Notes under the pieces: generated by a model
What the model saw: only the letters and a program-made list of their open reading frames with translations
What the model was told of the DNA's origin: nothing
Database searches by the model: none
Shown: piece after piece, positions 1-5,922 of the stretch
Layout of the letters: the number at the start of each line of letters is the position of its first letter
How positions within the stretch are numbered: the stretch's first letter is position 1
Program-made: the position numbers and the translations under genes
Assembly: GCA_023410885.1 (NCBI GenBank)
Contig: JAEYPI010000052.1
Span: 1 to 14,876 of the forward strand
Origin: Bacillota bacterium
Lineage (GTDB): Bacteria; Bacillota; Clostridia; DSM-8532
DNA length: 14,876 nucleotides
Direction: 5' to 3'

Positions 1-210
1 GCAAGACTGGGCAACCCCATTTTTGACTATGCAAGAACTTATGTTATCTTATATGAAGTTGGATATCGCCTCTCACAAAAGTACCTTACTATATTGAAAA
101 AGGACAAAACGATTGATACAAAAGATATAGACAAAGCAATATACGTTATGGCTATACTTAGAACTAAAGAAAGCAATAGCAAAAAATTGCTTCAGCTTTT
201 GGGCACATGA
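1..210 (+). CDS. Aminoglycoside phosphotransferase (APH)-type family protein, C-terminal fragment
   Basis: The window opens inside this gene. An open frame runs from base 1 to a TGA at 208-210 and gives the last 69 residues. The opening residues, ARLGNPIFDYARTYVILYE, resemble the stretch that follows the catalytic loop and metal-binding Asp in APH/choline-kinase-fold phosphotransferases, usually of the form G-[ND]-P-x-x-D-x-A-R-T. The rest is a helical, Lys-rich tail, as in that family. The kinase motifs (HGD and DWE/DWD types) would lie upstream and cannot be checked, so the substrate is unknown. The next gene starts about 80 bp downstream with its own ribosome binding site. A remnant of another protein with a similar helical tail remains possible. 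Confidence 0.6.
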   Translation, partial: ARLGNPIFDYARTYVILYEVGYRLSQKYLTILKKDKTIDTKDIDKAIYVMAILRTKESNSKKLLQLLGT

Positions 211-290
211 CAACGTTATGGCCATAATTGCTCCGCGAAACATACCGTTATGAACATCTAGAACGGAATAGAGATTTAGGTGGTATTAAA

Positions 291-1058
291 GTGAAAAAAA
301 TGTTTTTAAAAGAACGAGAAGAAGAGATTAAAAAGAATTCCAAATTAATAAGTTCGGAGGTTTATAAGGAAAGTGATATTGCCTTTCTACCGGAACCTGT
401 GAAAAGGCATTTTAGAATTTGTGGTTATATTGGTAAGCCTAAGATAATCAATGCAGATGTTATCTGGAAAGAAAGCTTTATAAAATTATCTCCAGATAAG
501 GATTGGACAGAATTAAAAACAATCCAATTTAATTCTGTAATAAATCCAGTTAGGATAGCATATATGAAGGCTTTATCTATGCCACTTGAAGTCAGAGACA
601 TTTATAAAGATGGTCAAGGTCATATGTATGGTAAGCTTTTTAATCTAATACCCGTTTTAAATGCAACAGGTAAGGAGATTAGCCAATCCGCATTAATTAC
701 TTTATTTACAGAAATATTACTTATTCCTGGTTATTGTCTACAAAACTATATTATTTGGGAAGAAATAGATTCATTTAAGGCGAAAGCCCGTTTGGTTCAT
801 ATGGGTATAGATGTTACAGGAGTTTTCTATTTTGATGAGTCAGGTAAATTCATACGTTTTGAAACAAATGATAGATACTTCAATGAAAATAAGAATACGT
901 TTGTGAAACGTAGATTTTCTGCAGTAGTAAATAGCTATTCCCCCAAAAATGGGCTTCTAGTTCCCGATGATGTTAGTATTACTTGGCACCTTGATAAGGC
1001 AGATTATGAGTATTTTAAGGGAAAAATAAATGATATTGTATATAACATAAAGGCTTGA
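291..1058 (+). CDS. DUF6544 family protein
   Basis: This is a 255-residue protein from the GTG at 291, which has AGGTGG at 278-283 seven bases upstream. An in-frame TTG at 228 would add 21 residues but has no ribosome binding site. Recognisable family features are LPEPVKR at residues 33-39, followed by a G-x-x-GKP turn, GHMYGKL near 110-116, and FDESGKFIRF near 181-190. These match my memory of the DUF6544 domain, a protein family of unknown function found in many bacteria. No signal peptide and no clear membrane span is visible, so it is probably cytosolic or peripheral. It sits between two unrelated short genes, so context gives no function. The family call is from recall of conserved motifs. 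Confidence 0.7.
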   Translation: MKKMFLKEREEEIKKNSKLISSEVYKESDIAFLPEPVKRHFRICGYIGKPKIINADVIWKESFIKLSPDKDWTELKTIQFNSVINPVRIAYMKALSMPLEVRDIYKDGQGHMYGKLFNLIPVLNATGKEISQSALITLFTEILLIPGYCLQNYIIWEEIDSFKAKARLVHMGIDVTGVFYFDESGKFIRFETNDRYFNENKNTFVKRRFSAVVNSYSPKNGLLVPDDVSITWHLDKADYEYFKGKINDIVYNIKA

Positions 1059-1117
1059 AGCTTTAGCTAACAATTTAGTAGCCCCTCCGAAAGATAATGA
1101 AAGAAGGACTTTAAGGT

Positions 1118-1540
1118 ATGAAGAAGGCTTTAGCTATTGTTTTTTCTATAATACTTTTAGCTGCTATCTGTTATTCGATCTGGGGTAGAGATGTATATTA
1201 TAACTTAAGGGATAGGACGTATTGGGAAGAGCAATCGTCTAGAATTTCCGAATCTCAAATAGAAGAAGTAATACTTGATAATAATGTCTTTCTTGAAGGT
1301 GATGAATTTAAGAAATTTATAATGGATCTAAGTATGTCTAAATATTATAGGAGTAATTGGAGAAAAGAAGGACCTACTGGTCCAGTTATAACAATTAAAT
1401 TTAAGGATGGTTCATGGGAACATTTTCAATATTGGGGAGATGGTATCTACGAAACATCCTATAAAAAAGGACAGTTTTTAATACAAAGCTTAGAGCTGGA
1501 TATTATTATACAAAAGTATGATATAGATGATTTATATTAA
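1118..1540 (+). CDS. Membrane-anchored hypothetical protein
   Basis: This 140-residue protein is not recognised. It begins with two Lys and a single hydrophobic segment (about residues 4-22) with no lipobox or clear cleavage site, suggesting an N-terminal anchor with the rest outside the membrane. The remainder is soluble-looking, rich in charged and aromatic residues, with a GPTGPVITIKFKDGSWEHF stretch that looks like beta strands and an acidic end. AAGGA lies about ten bases before the ATG. The gap after the DUF6544 gene is only 59 bp, so the two could be co-transcribed. The high-AT base composition matches its neighbours. Confidence 0.65.
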   Translation: MKKALAIVFSIILLAAICYSIWGRDVYYNLRDRTYWEEQSSRISESQIEEVILDNNVFLEGDEFKKFIMDLSMSKYYRSNWRKEGPTGPVITIKFKDGSWEHFQYWGDGIYETSYKKGQFLIQSLELDIIIQKYDIDDLY

Positions 1541-1557
1541 CTGTAAGTAAGAGTTAA
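1537..1557. repeat. Small inverted repeat over the stop codon of the 1118 gene
   Basis: TTAACT and AGTTAA are separated by nine bases, and the left arm contains the TAA stop. The arms are AT-rich and have no T-run after them, so this is a weak hairpin at best. It directly precedes the GC-rich structured spacer. Confidence 0.3.
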
Positions 1558-1563
1558 GAGCAA

Positions 1564-1688
1564 GGGTCCGTCGCATAACGTAGCTTTTAGGTAAGGGGCG
1601 TGCTTAAGGGTATTCTGTCCCACACCGTCTCACCGGGAAGCAAGTGCAGCTAAAGGGATGGGCTCCGTTGGTTCGGTTCGACGGCCTC
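1564..1688 (+). other. GC-rich structured intergenic element (candidate structured RNA or non-autonomous repeat)
   Basis: This spacer lies between two AT-rich genes. By direct count 1561-1710 is 85/150 G+C (57%), against 32/120 for 1441-1560 and 35/120 for 1741-1860. The sequence can form nested stems. The outer one pairs 1564-1573 with 1679-1688 (nine of ten positions, one G-T). Inside it CTTTTAG at 1584-1590 pairs with CTAAAGG at 1650-1656, then TGCTT at 1601-1605 with AAGCA at 1638-1642. There are small hairpins at 1608-1621, 1625-1636 and 1665-1676. No ORF fits. I do not recognise it as a named RNA family. An inserted MITE-like repeat or a recombination site are other explanations. Confidence 0.5.
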
Positions 1689-1745
1689 GTACACTGGGAC
1701 GTTACCTGCAATTTTCTCTTTGGCAGTAAGTTATTGATATAATGT

Positions 1746-1752
1746 AAGGAGG
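1746..1752 (+). promoter_or_regulatory. Ribosome binding site fixing the GTG start of the lipoprotein gene
   Basis: A perfect AAGGAGG lies seven bases before the GTG at 1760, which settles that non-ATG start. Confidence 0.8.
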
Positions 1753-1759
1753 AATTGTT

Positions 1760-2092
1760 GTGAAGAGATTATCTTTGTTTTTGGTATTCATTGCATTAAT
1801 GACTTTATTTACGTCTTGTACTACTAATGAGTATGATAGTTTTCAAGAACTTAATAACGGCTCTAGTTTACAGCGAGGTAGTATAACTTATTCATTTTAT
1901 AGTGCGTTGCCAAGAGATTCGCTTAGAGGTAAGCAAATAGGAATAGTTGATGGCGACAAAAAGCATAAAGTGTATGAGGTGAAAGGTTTTTCATCAAATG
2001 AATGGGTCATTGAATATTACGATGTAATAATGTCGGTCTATAGTGTATATAAAGCTGATACAGTAACCGAAATTCCTAGCGAATTACAATAA
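1760..2092 (+). CDS. Putative lipoprotein, unknown function
   Basis: This is a 110-residue protein from a GTG start with an ideal AAGGAGG. It starts with MKRLSLFLVFIALMTLFTSC, a typical lipoprotein signal peptide: two basic residues, a hydrophobic core, then a lipobox-like FTS before Cys20. Phe at -3 is less usual than Leu but tolerated. The mature part of about 90 residues has no motif I recognise and looks like a small beta-rich domain (RGSITYSFYSALP, then EWVIEYYDVIMSVYSVYKA). It should be exported and tethered to the outer face of the membrane. The GC-rich structured element lies directly upstream and two inverted repeats lie downstream. Confidence 0.7.
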   Translation: MKRLSLFLVFIALMTLFTSCTTNEYDSFQELNNGSSLQRGSITYSFYSALPRDSLRGKQIGIVDGDKKHKVYEVKGFSSNEWVIEYYDVIMSVYSVYKADTVTEIPSELQ

Positions 2093-2096
2093 AATA

Positions 2097-2124
2097 ACCA
2101 CACAATCTGAACATAATGTGTGGT
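2097..2124 (+). terminator. Possible terminator hairpin after the lipoprotein gene
   Basis: ACCACACA at 2097-2104 pairs perfectly with TGTGTGGT at 2117-2124 around a 12-base loop, starting four bases after the stop codon. No T-run follows, so it may stop transcription weakly or only protect the mRNA end. Confidence 0.4.
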
Positions 2125-2158
2125 GGAACTAATCTATATATTGCGAAATTACAGAATG

Positions 2159-2192
2159 GTTAAGGGCTCACCGTCCCTGGTGAGCTCTTAAC
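2159..2192. repeat. 14-bp inverted repeat with 6-base loop
   Basis: GTTAAGGGCTCACC at 2159-2172 pairs with GGTGAGCTCTTAAC at 2179-2192 around the loop GTCCCT. As RNA all 14 positions pair, with one G-U. The downstream bases (AAGGAGCCAG) have no T-run, so it is not a standard intrinsic terminator. It lies about 65 bp before the TTG start of the cupin gene and could be a protein-binding site, an mRNA processing signal or part of a small mobile repeat. Confidence 0.6.
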
Positions 2193-2257
2193 AAGGAGCC
2201 AGTTTACTCAGCTAACAAAGCTTTTACGATGTGGGGCTGATTTAAGGAGGGATTGCT

Positions 2258-2764
2258 TTGGCCAAAATTTTCAGTCAAAAAGATTTAATTTTTACACCTA
2301 GGAAGTCACCAATATCTGATTTTTTATGGCATACTAGTCCAAAATTATCAGAGTTGGCAAACTCAGAACATATGCAATTTGATGTTAGGTCACTGGATTC
2401 CGGTAAATTTTCATATCCTTATCATTTTCACAGGAATGCAGAGGAGATATTTGTTATTATTTCAGGTAGTGTTACGCTTCGAACACCTGATGAATTTAAA
2501 GAACTATTCGAAGGTGATATCGTCTTTTTTGAAATGGGGCCAAAAGGAGCACATCAACTATATAATCACACAAATAACCCGTGTACATTTCTGGATATAA
2601 GGACAACTGTAGGGATAGATATTTGTGAATATCCGGACTCAGGTAAAATAAACATTTTACCGTACCAAGAGATATATCAAAAGCAGGATATCGTTGATTA
2701 TTATTTAAATGAAGATAAAGTAATGGAAAAATGGCCATCAGAAATAATTAGAAAGATATATTGA
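2258..2764 (+). CDS. Cupin domain-containing protein
   Basis: This 168-residue protein starts at a TTG, set by AAGGAGG at 2244-2250 seven bases upstream; no better start fits. A single cupin barrel is visible. Motif 1 is HFHRNAEEIFVIISG at residues 56-70, which supplies His56, His58 and Glu62 or Glu63. Motif 2 lies around GDIVFFEMGPKGAHQLYNH at 86-104, which supplies His99. These residues normally bind one metal ion. The protein has no signal peptide and should be cytosolic. Small single-domain cupins include sugar isomerases, dioxygenases and metabolite-binding proteins, and the sequence does not show which this is. It stands alone between structured spacers. Confidence 0.85.
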   Translation: MAKIFSQKDLIFTPRKSPISDFLWHTSPKLSELANSEHMQFDVRSLDSGKFSYPYHFHRNAEEIFVIISGSVTLRTPDEFKELFEGDIVFFEMGPKGAHQLYNHTNNPCTFLDIRTTVGIDICEYPDSGKINILPYQEIYQKQDIVDYYLNEDKVMEKWPSEIIRKIY

Positions 2765-2778
2765 TATTCAATTCGCAC

Positions 2779-2801
2779 TCAGCCGGTGCAATCTCGGCTG
2801 A
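2779..2801 (+). terminator. Possible terminator hairpin after the cupin gene
   Basis: TCAGCCG at 2779-2785 pairs with CGGCTGA at 2795-2801 around a nine-base loop, 15 bases after the stop. The downstream bases contain only short T clusters, so termination strength is doubtful. The surrounding 2761-2860 is 48% G+C by count, higher than the adjoining genes. Confidence 0.4.
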
Positions 2802-2886
2802 AGGATTTGTTTCGCTCATTTTCGGCGCAATAGCCGGGATAGCCTAGATACCAAAGGTTTAAGAAAAATAAAGTGAAAGAAAATAT

Positions 2887-2895
2887 TGCTATACA
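2887..2895 (+). promoter_or_regulatory. Weak extended -10 candidate upstream of the first methyltransferase
   Basis: TGCTATACA fits the TGnTATAAT extended -10 pattern with one change. No convincing -35 sits 17 bases upstream. The predicted transcript start is about 45 bases before the ATG at 2948. Confidence 0.3.
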
Positions 2896-2947
2896 CTTTA
2901 AATATAAAATAGTTTGATGCTAAGCTTACATAGAGAGGATTGACGTA

Positions 2948-3610
2948 ATGGGTAGTAATCTTGAAGAAATGAGCGCCTTCTTTAACCAAAGGGCGAATAT
3001 CTATGATAATCATATGTTAAATGATTTACAGTTAGCTGAGTTTTATGACCAAATAGAAAGTTGCTTTCCAACAGCCTTAAAGCACATGAAATTATTGGAC
3101 TTAGGCTGTGGAACAGGTTTAGAGCTTGAGAGAGTCTTTAAGGCTCATGAAGATGCGCAAGTTACTGCAATAGACTTATCTGAAAAGATGCTAGAGAAAT
3201 TGAAAGAAAAGCTCGTAAACCATCTATCAAAAATAAAAATAATCTGTGGTTCATACTTCGATATAGACTTTGGGATAGATCAATTTGATTTAGCACTCTC
3301 TACATATTCATTACATCATTTTGAAACTGACAAGAAACTGATTTTATATAAAAAAATATTCCGCTCTCTTAAAAAAGGTGGATATTTTATAAATGGTGAT
3401 TACACAGTTAAAACCCTTGATGAGGAGCGGTTTTACATTAATGAAAGCCAACGAATCAGGCAGGAGCAAGGATTACATTATGAGTTCTATCATTATGATA
3501 CACCGCTTTTCTTTCAAACAGAAGTTAATCTACTTAAGGAATCAGGATTTTCTGAAGTTACAATTCAGAAGCAATGGGATAATACAAGTATTTTTGTTTG
3601 CATTAAGTGA
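2948..3610 (+). CDS. Class I SAM-dependent methyltransferase
   Basis: This 220-residue protein has GAGAGGA seven bases before its ATG. It shows the class I Rossmann fold. Motif I is LLDLGCGTGLELE at residues 49-61 (SAM binding). The acidic residue ending strand 2 is in VTAIDLSEKML at 72-82. The post-I region is FDLALSTYSLHHFE at 113-126, and the post-II region is LKKGGYFINGDY at 141-152. The N-terminal ANIYDNHML segment is the usual cap helix of small-molecule methyltransferases such as the UbiE/ubiquinone type. The substrate cannot be read from the sequence. It is cytosolic and monocistronic in layout. Confidence 0.9.
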   Translation: MGSNLEEMSAFFNQRANIYDNHMLNDLQLAEFYDQIESCFPTALKHMKLLDLGCGTGLELERVFKAHEDAQVTAIDLSEKMLEKLKEKLVNHLSKIKIICGSYFDIDFGIDQFDLALSTYSLHHFETDKKLILYKKIFRSLKKGGYFINGDYTVKTLDEERFYINESQRIRQEQGLHYEFYHYDTPLFFQTEVNLLKESGFSEVTIQKQWDNTSIFVCIK

Positions 3611-3700
3611 TTTTATTGCTGCATCCGAATAAGAGAACAATGCGTTCCATTTTAATAGCAATTAATCAATTAATGAAGACCTATTATTAAAGGAGATAGA

Positions 3701-4279
3701 ATGGAAAGAAATTGGTCTGTCTTATTAATAGGCGGTGCCTCGGGTTCAGGGAAAACTTGTGTGAGTTATCCTCTGGCGAAAATGTATGGAGTTAATCTAA
3801 TTGAGGTTGATGATTTTCAAGTATTTTTATTTTCCATGACAAAGCCTGAAGAGCAACCAGAAATACATTATTGGTCAGCACATCCAGAGTGGCAGCAAGA
3901 AGGTGTTGAAAGCACTATGCAGCAGCTTATTAATGTTGGGCGAGCTTTTAGGCCAGGTCTTGAAGCTGTTATCAAGAACCACATTGAAGCGGATGTTCCT
4001 GTCATCATTGAAGGAGATTTTATACTACCTGAGCTATCCACCTTATTCGATAGAGAAAAAGTAAAGTCAATATTTATACATGAGCCTTCTAGGGATCAGA
4101 TTTTGAACAATTATCTCGATAGGGAACAGGAAAGCGGTCCCCAACACTATCGGGCTGACGTTAGTTATCATTATGGCAATTGGTTAGCTGCTGAATGTGC
4201 AAAATACAATGTGCCTGTAATTGAATCTAGGCCATGGCATACAGTCATAGAAAGAGTTTTGGAATATTTGAGGATGTAG
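3701..4279 (+). CDS. P-loop small-molecule kinase (nucleoside/uridine-kinase-like)
   Basis: This 192-residue protein has AAAGGAG just upstream. Walker A is GGASGSGKT at residues 11-19, right at the N-terminus as in nucleoside kinase and 2-phosphoglycerate-kinase-like P-loop proteins. LIEVDDFQVF at 33-42 gives an acidic pair in the position of the substrate/Mg site. VPVIIEGDFILPEL at 99-112 is the strand carrying a Walker B-type acidic residue. VKSIFIHEPSRDQILNNYL at 121-139, with Arg131, resembles the lid region. The phosphate acceptor is unknown. Similar stand-alone genes occur in Bacilli and Clostridia. It follows a methyltransferase with a 90-bp gap and shows no sign of coupling to it. Confidence 0.8.
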   Translation: MERNWSVLLIGGASGSGKTCVSYPLAKMYGVNLIEVDDFQVFLFSMTKPEEQPEIHYWSAHPEWQQEGVESTMQQLINVGRAFRPGLEAVIKNHIEADVPVIIEGDFILPELSTLFDREKVKSIFIHEPSRDQILNNYLDREQESGPQHYRADVSYHYGNWLAAECAKYNVPVIESRPWHTVIERVLEYLRM

Positions 4280-4313
4280 CTTGGTGAGCCTATTTAGGTC
4301 TGTGAACCAAGCG
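4279..4313 (+). terminator. Possible terminator hairpin after the P-loop kinase gene
   Basis: GCTTGGT and ACCAAGC pair just after the stop codon, and CCTA/TAGG can pair within the loop. A short TTTT lies about ten bases further on, not directly after the stem, so efficiency is uncertain. Confidence 0.4.
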
Positions 4314-4355
4314 CGAGGTTGCTTTTATGGATGCATTGGCCTATTTATATTTTTT

Positions 4356-4454
4356 ATGTATGGTAAAGTCGATGAAAATAAAAAATTAGTGACACAGCTA
4401 CTTGAAAGAAAAACGGGTTTAAACAAGAGTGCGGGAGATCATGAATGGAAATAA
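4356..4454 (+). pseudogene. Possible short coding remnant upstream of the AAC(6')-like gene
   Basis: A 32-codon frame, MYGKVDENKKLVTQLLERKT and on to a TAA at 4452-4454, overlaps the start of the next gene by ten bases. The composition (amphipathic, balanced charge) looks protein-like and not random. The frame stays open upstream to 4272 but there without a good start or ribosome binding site. I cannot name a parent protein. It may be the end of a broken gene or a chance frame. Confidence 0.2.
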
Positions 4455-4975
4455 GACGATTTGATAAAAATAATGCCCAATTTATTAGAGAGGCCTCCGA
4501 GTTATTAATTGAGAGCTTTCCGCATAGCTATTCCGATTGCGCGCTTGAGGAAATGGAAAAGTGTTTGGAAGAGGATAGAATAGCTATAATGGCCATAGAG
4601 GATGGCCACCTCATAGGGTTTGTTGGTGCTATCCCTCAATATGGCGTTACCGGATGGGAATTGCATCCGATTGTTGTGCGACAATCGCAACAATTTAAAG
4701 GTGTAGGGACTTTATTAATCAAAGCCTTGGAAAAGGAGGTTGCTAAAAGCGGGGGCATAACGATATATCTTGGTACAGACGATGAATTTAATAAAACTTC
4801 CTTAAGCAATGATAATCTTTTTGAGGATACGTTCAAAAAAATTGAGAGTATTAAAAATTTTAAGAAACACCCTTTTGAGTTTTATATTAAAATGGGTTAT
4901 AAGATTGTTGGCGTCATACCCGACGCAAATGGTATAGGGAAGCCGGATATATGGATGGCCAAAAGGGTGATATAA
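4445..4975 (+). CDS. GNAT acetyltransferase, aminoglycoside 6'-N-acetyltransferase (AAC(6')-I)-like
   Basis: This is a 176-residue protein with GGGAG before the ATG. The GNAT fold is clear: WELHPIVV at 71-78 is the core strand and QFKGVGTLL at 83-91 is the acetyl-CoA pyrophosphate loop. Further along, ITIYLGTDDEFNKTSL at 105-120 and FYIKMGYKIVGVIPDANG at 146-163 followed by KPDIWMAKR are the patterns I associate with AAC(6')-I enzymes, which acetylate the 6'-amino group of aminoglycosides such as kanamycin or tobramycin. Family length is usually 145-185 residues, so it is complete. Whether it gives resistance in the host cannot be read from the sequence. A close non-resistance GNAT is the alternative. 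Confidence 0.75.
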   Translation: MEIRRFDKNNAQFIREASELLIESFPHSYSDCALEEMEKCLEEDRIAIMAIEDGHLIGFVGAIPQYGVTGWELHPIVVRQSQQFKGVGTLLIKALEKEVAKSGGITIYLGTDDEFNKTSLSNDNLFEDTFKKIESIKNFKKHPFEFYIKMGYKIVGVIPDANGIGKPDIWMAKRVI

Positions 4976-5012
4976 AGGCAATACATAATTAGCGCTCTGA
5001 AGTGTTGATACC

Positions 5013-5023
5013 TATGATATAAT
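5013..5023 (+). promoter_or_regulatory. Extended -10 promoter for the GNAT gene at 5104
   Basis: TATGATATAAT matches the TRTGnTATAAT extended -10 element exactly. No good -35 is needed or visible. The predicted start of transcription is near 5030, giving a leader of about 75 bases. Confidence 0.55.
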
Positions 5024-5103
5024 AATTATAAAAATTACTATAAAGTAGATATTTATCCTGTGTTTACTCCGTTTTATTGCGATCTATTCTCATGGGGGAC
5101 AAA

Positions 5104-5601
5104 ATGGTACGAAAAGCTACAGTCAATGATGCTAATCGCATAGCTGAAATTCATGTTCTTGGCTGGAGAAATGCCTACAGGAATTTGATTTCGGAGGAGT
5201 TCCTTTATAAAGCCATGGTTATTTATAAAAGAGCTGATTTTTTCAAAAAGGCCATCGAGGAATTAAAGGAAGATATCTATGTTTTCGAGGAAAATGAGAT
5301 AATAAAGGGCTTTATGACCATAGGCTCATGTCGGGATGAGGATAAGTCGTCATCTTTTGAACTGTGGGGACTTTATGTTGATCCGTTTATGATGAGGAAG
5401 GGTATAGGCGCAAAGCTCTTAAGCTATAGTGAGCAGAGGGCTTTAGAATTAGGCTTTAGAGATTTAGTTCTATGGGTCCTAGAAGAAAACACAATAGGCA
5501 GAGGTTTTTATAGCAAAATGGGTTATGAATTTGACGGAACAAGAAAGCATCTCACCAAATTTGGCATTGATGAAATAAGGTATCAGAAAAGGCTTGGCTA
5601 A
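5104..5601 (+). CDS. GNAT family N-acetyltransferase
   Basis: This 165-residue protein starts at the ATG at 5104, chosen because GGGGG at 5094-5098 lies five bases upstream. In-frame starts at 5077 and 5092 have no such site. The N-terminal VRKATVNDANRIAEIHVLGW is the typical GNAT opening strand and helix 1. FELWGLYVDPFMMRKGIGAKL at 86-106 holds the core strand and the R-K-G-I-G acetyl-CoA loop. LVLWVLEENTIGRGFYSKMG at 121-140 is motif B with the usual Asn/Tyr region. The substrate is unknown; amine groups of small molecules or protein N-termini are typical. It is followed by a small hypothetical gene 33 bp away, likely on the same transcript. Confidence 0.9.
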   Translation: MVRKATVNDANRIAEIHVLGWRNAYRNLISEEFLYKAMVIYKRADFFKKAIEELKEDIYVFEENEIIKGFMTIGSCRDEDKSSSFELWGLYVDPFMMRKGIGAKLLSYSEQRALELGFRDLVLWVLEENTIGRGFYSKMGYEFDGTRKHLTKFGIDEIRYQKRLG

Positions 5602-5634
5602 GAAGTATACCCATATTTAAAGAAAGGGTGTTGT

Positions 5635-5856
5635 ATGATGATTAATGTATCAGATGAATTAAAAACCATTCTTACGAAATTTGCAGAGTCGGGGTGGACG
5701 TTGCTTGATGTCCCTACCAAAGCTTATTTGGCTGGTAATGGCAGTAGGGAAGCTTTAATTTCTGCTATTGAGCAAGCAGATAAAGAATGTGGCAGTTGTG
5801 GGTGCGAATTTGACCCGCTCTATAAAAGAGCCCTTGTACTCATAAATCAAATATAG
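5635..5856 (+). CDS. Small Cys-containing hypothetical protein
   Basis: This is a 73-residue protein that I do not recognise. It starts at ATGATG with AAAGGG about ten bases upstream (the second ATG is equally possible). The sequence is helical with a central SGWTLLDVPTKAYLAGNG segment and a Cys cluster, ECGSCGCEFD at residues 51-60. Three Cys in that cluster could bind a metal or form a redox centre, but no second half-site is visible. It is cytosolic. The 33-bp gap from the GNAT gene suggests co-transcription. Confidence 0.65.
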   Translation: MMINVSDELKTILTKFAESGWTLLDVPTKAYLAGNGSREALISAIEQADKECGSCGCEFDPLYKRALVLINQI

Positions 5857-5858
5857 CG

Positions 5859-5882
5859 CTGATAGGAACCGTGTTATATCAG
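5859..5882 (+). terminator. Weak hairpin after the 5635 gene
   Basis: CTGATA at 5859-5864 pairs with TATCAG at 5877-5882 right after the stop codon. There are only six pairs and no T-run, so this is a low-confidence mRNA 3'-end signal. Confidence 0.25.
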
Positions 5883-5922
5883 AATCGCATCCTCCGTATA
5901 TTAAAATGAGGAAGTGATTCTA

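Noticed and set aside
213..255. TTATGGCCATAA palindrome and nearby CGTTATG repeats as a mobile-element end or operator
   Set aside because: The palindrome is exact but short, AT-rich and unpaired with any other feature; too little to call.
228..290. N-terminal extension of the DUF6544 protein from a TTG at 228
   Set aside because: No ribosome binding site precedes it, the extra residues do not look like the family, and the GTG at 291 has AGGTGG at correct spacing.
1564..1710. Integron attC site
   Set aside because: ATAACGT at 1576-1581 and ACGTTAC at 1698-1704 look like outer boxes, but the sequence between them does not fold with those boxes at the ends, the second box is not of the GTTRRRY form, and no integrase is present.
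1735..1743. TGATATAAT as promoter of the lipoprotein gene
   Set aside because: A start of transcription about seven bases downstream would fall inside the ribosome binding site at 1746-1752, leaving no usable leader.
2496..2738. Antisense open frames inside the cupin, S66, hydrolase and TraX genes
   Set aside because: They lie opposite well-supported genes, lack ribosome binding sites and give proteins of low-complexity or implausible composition.
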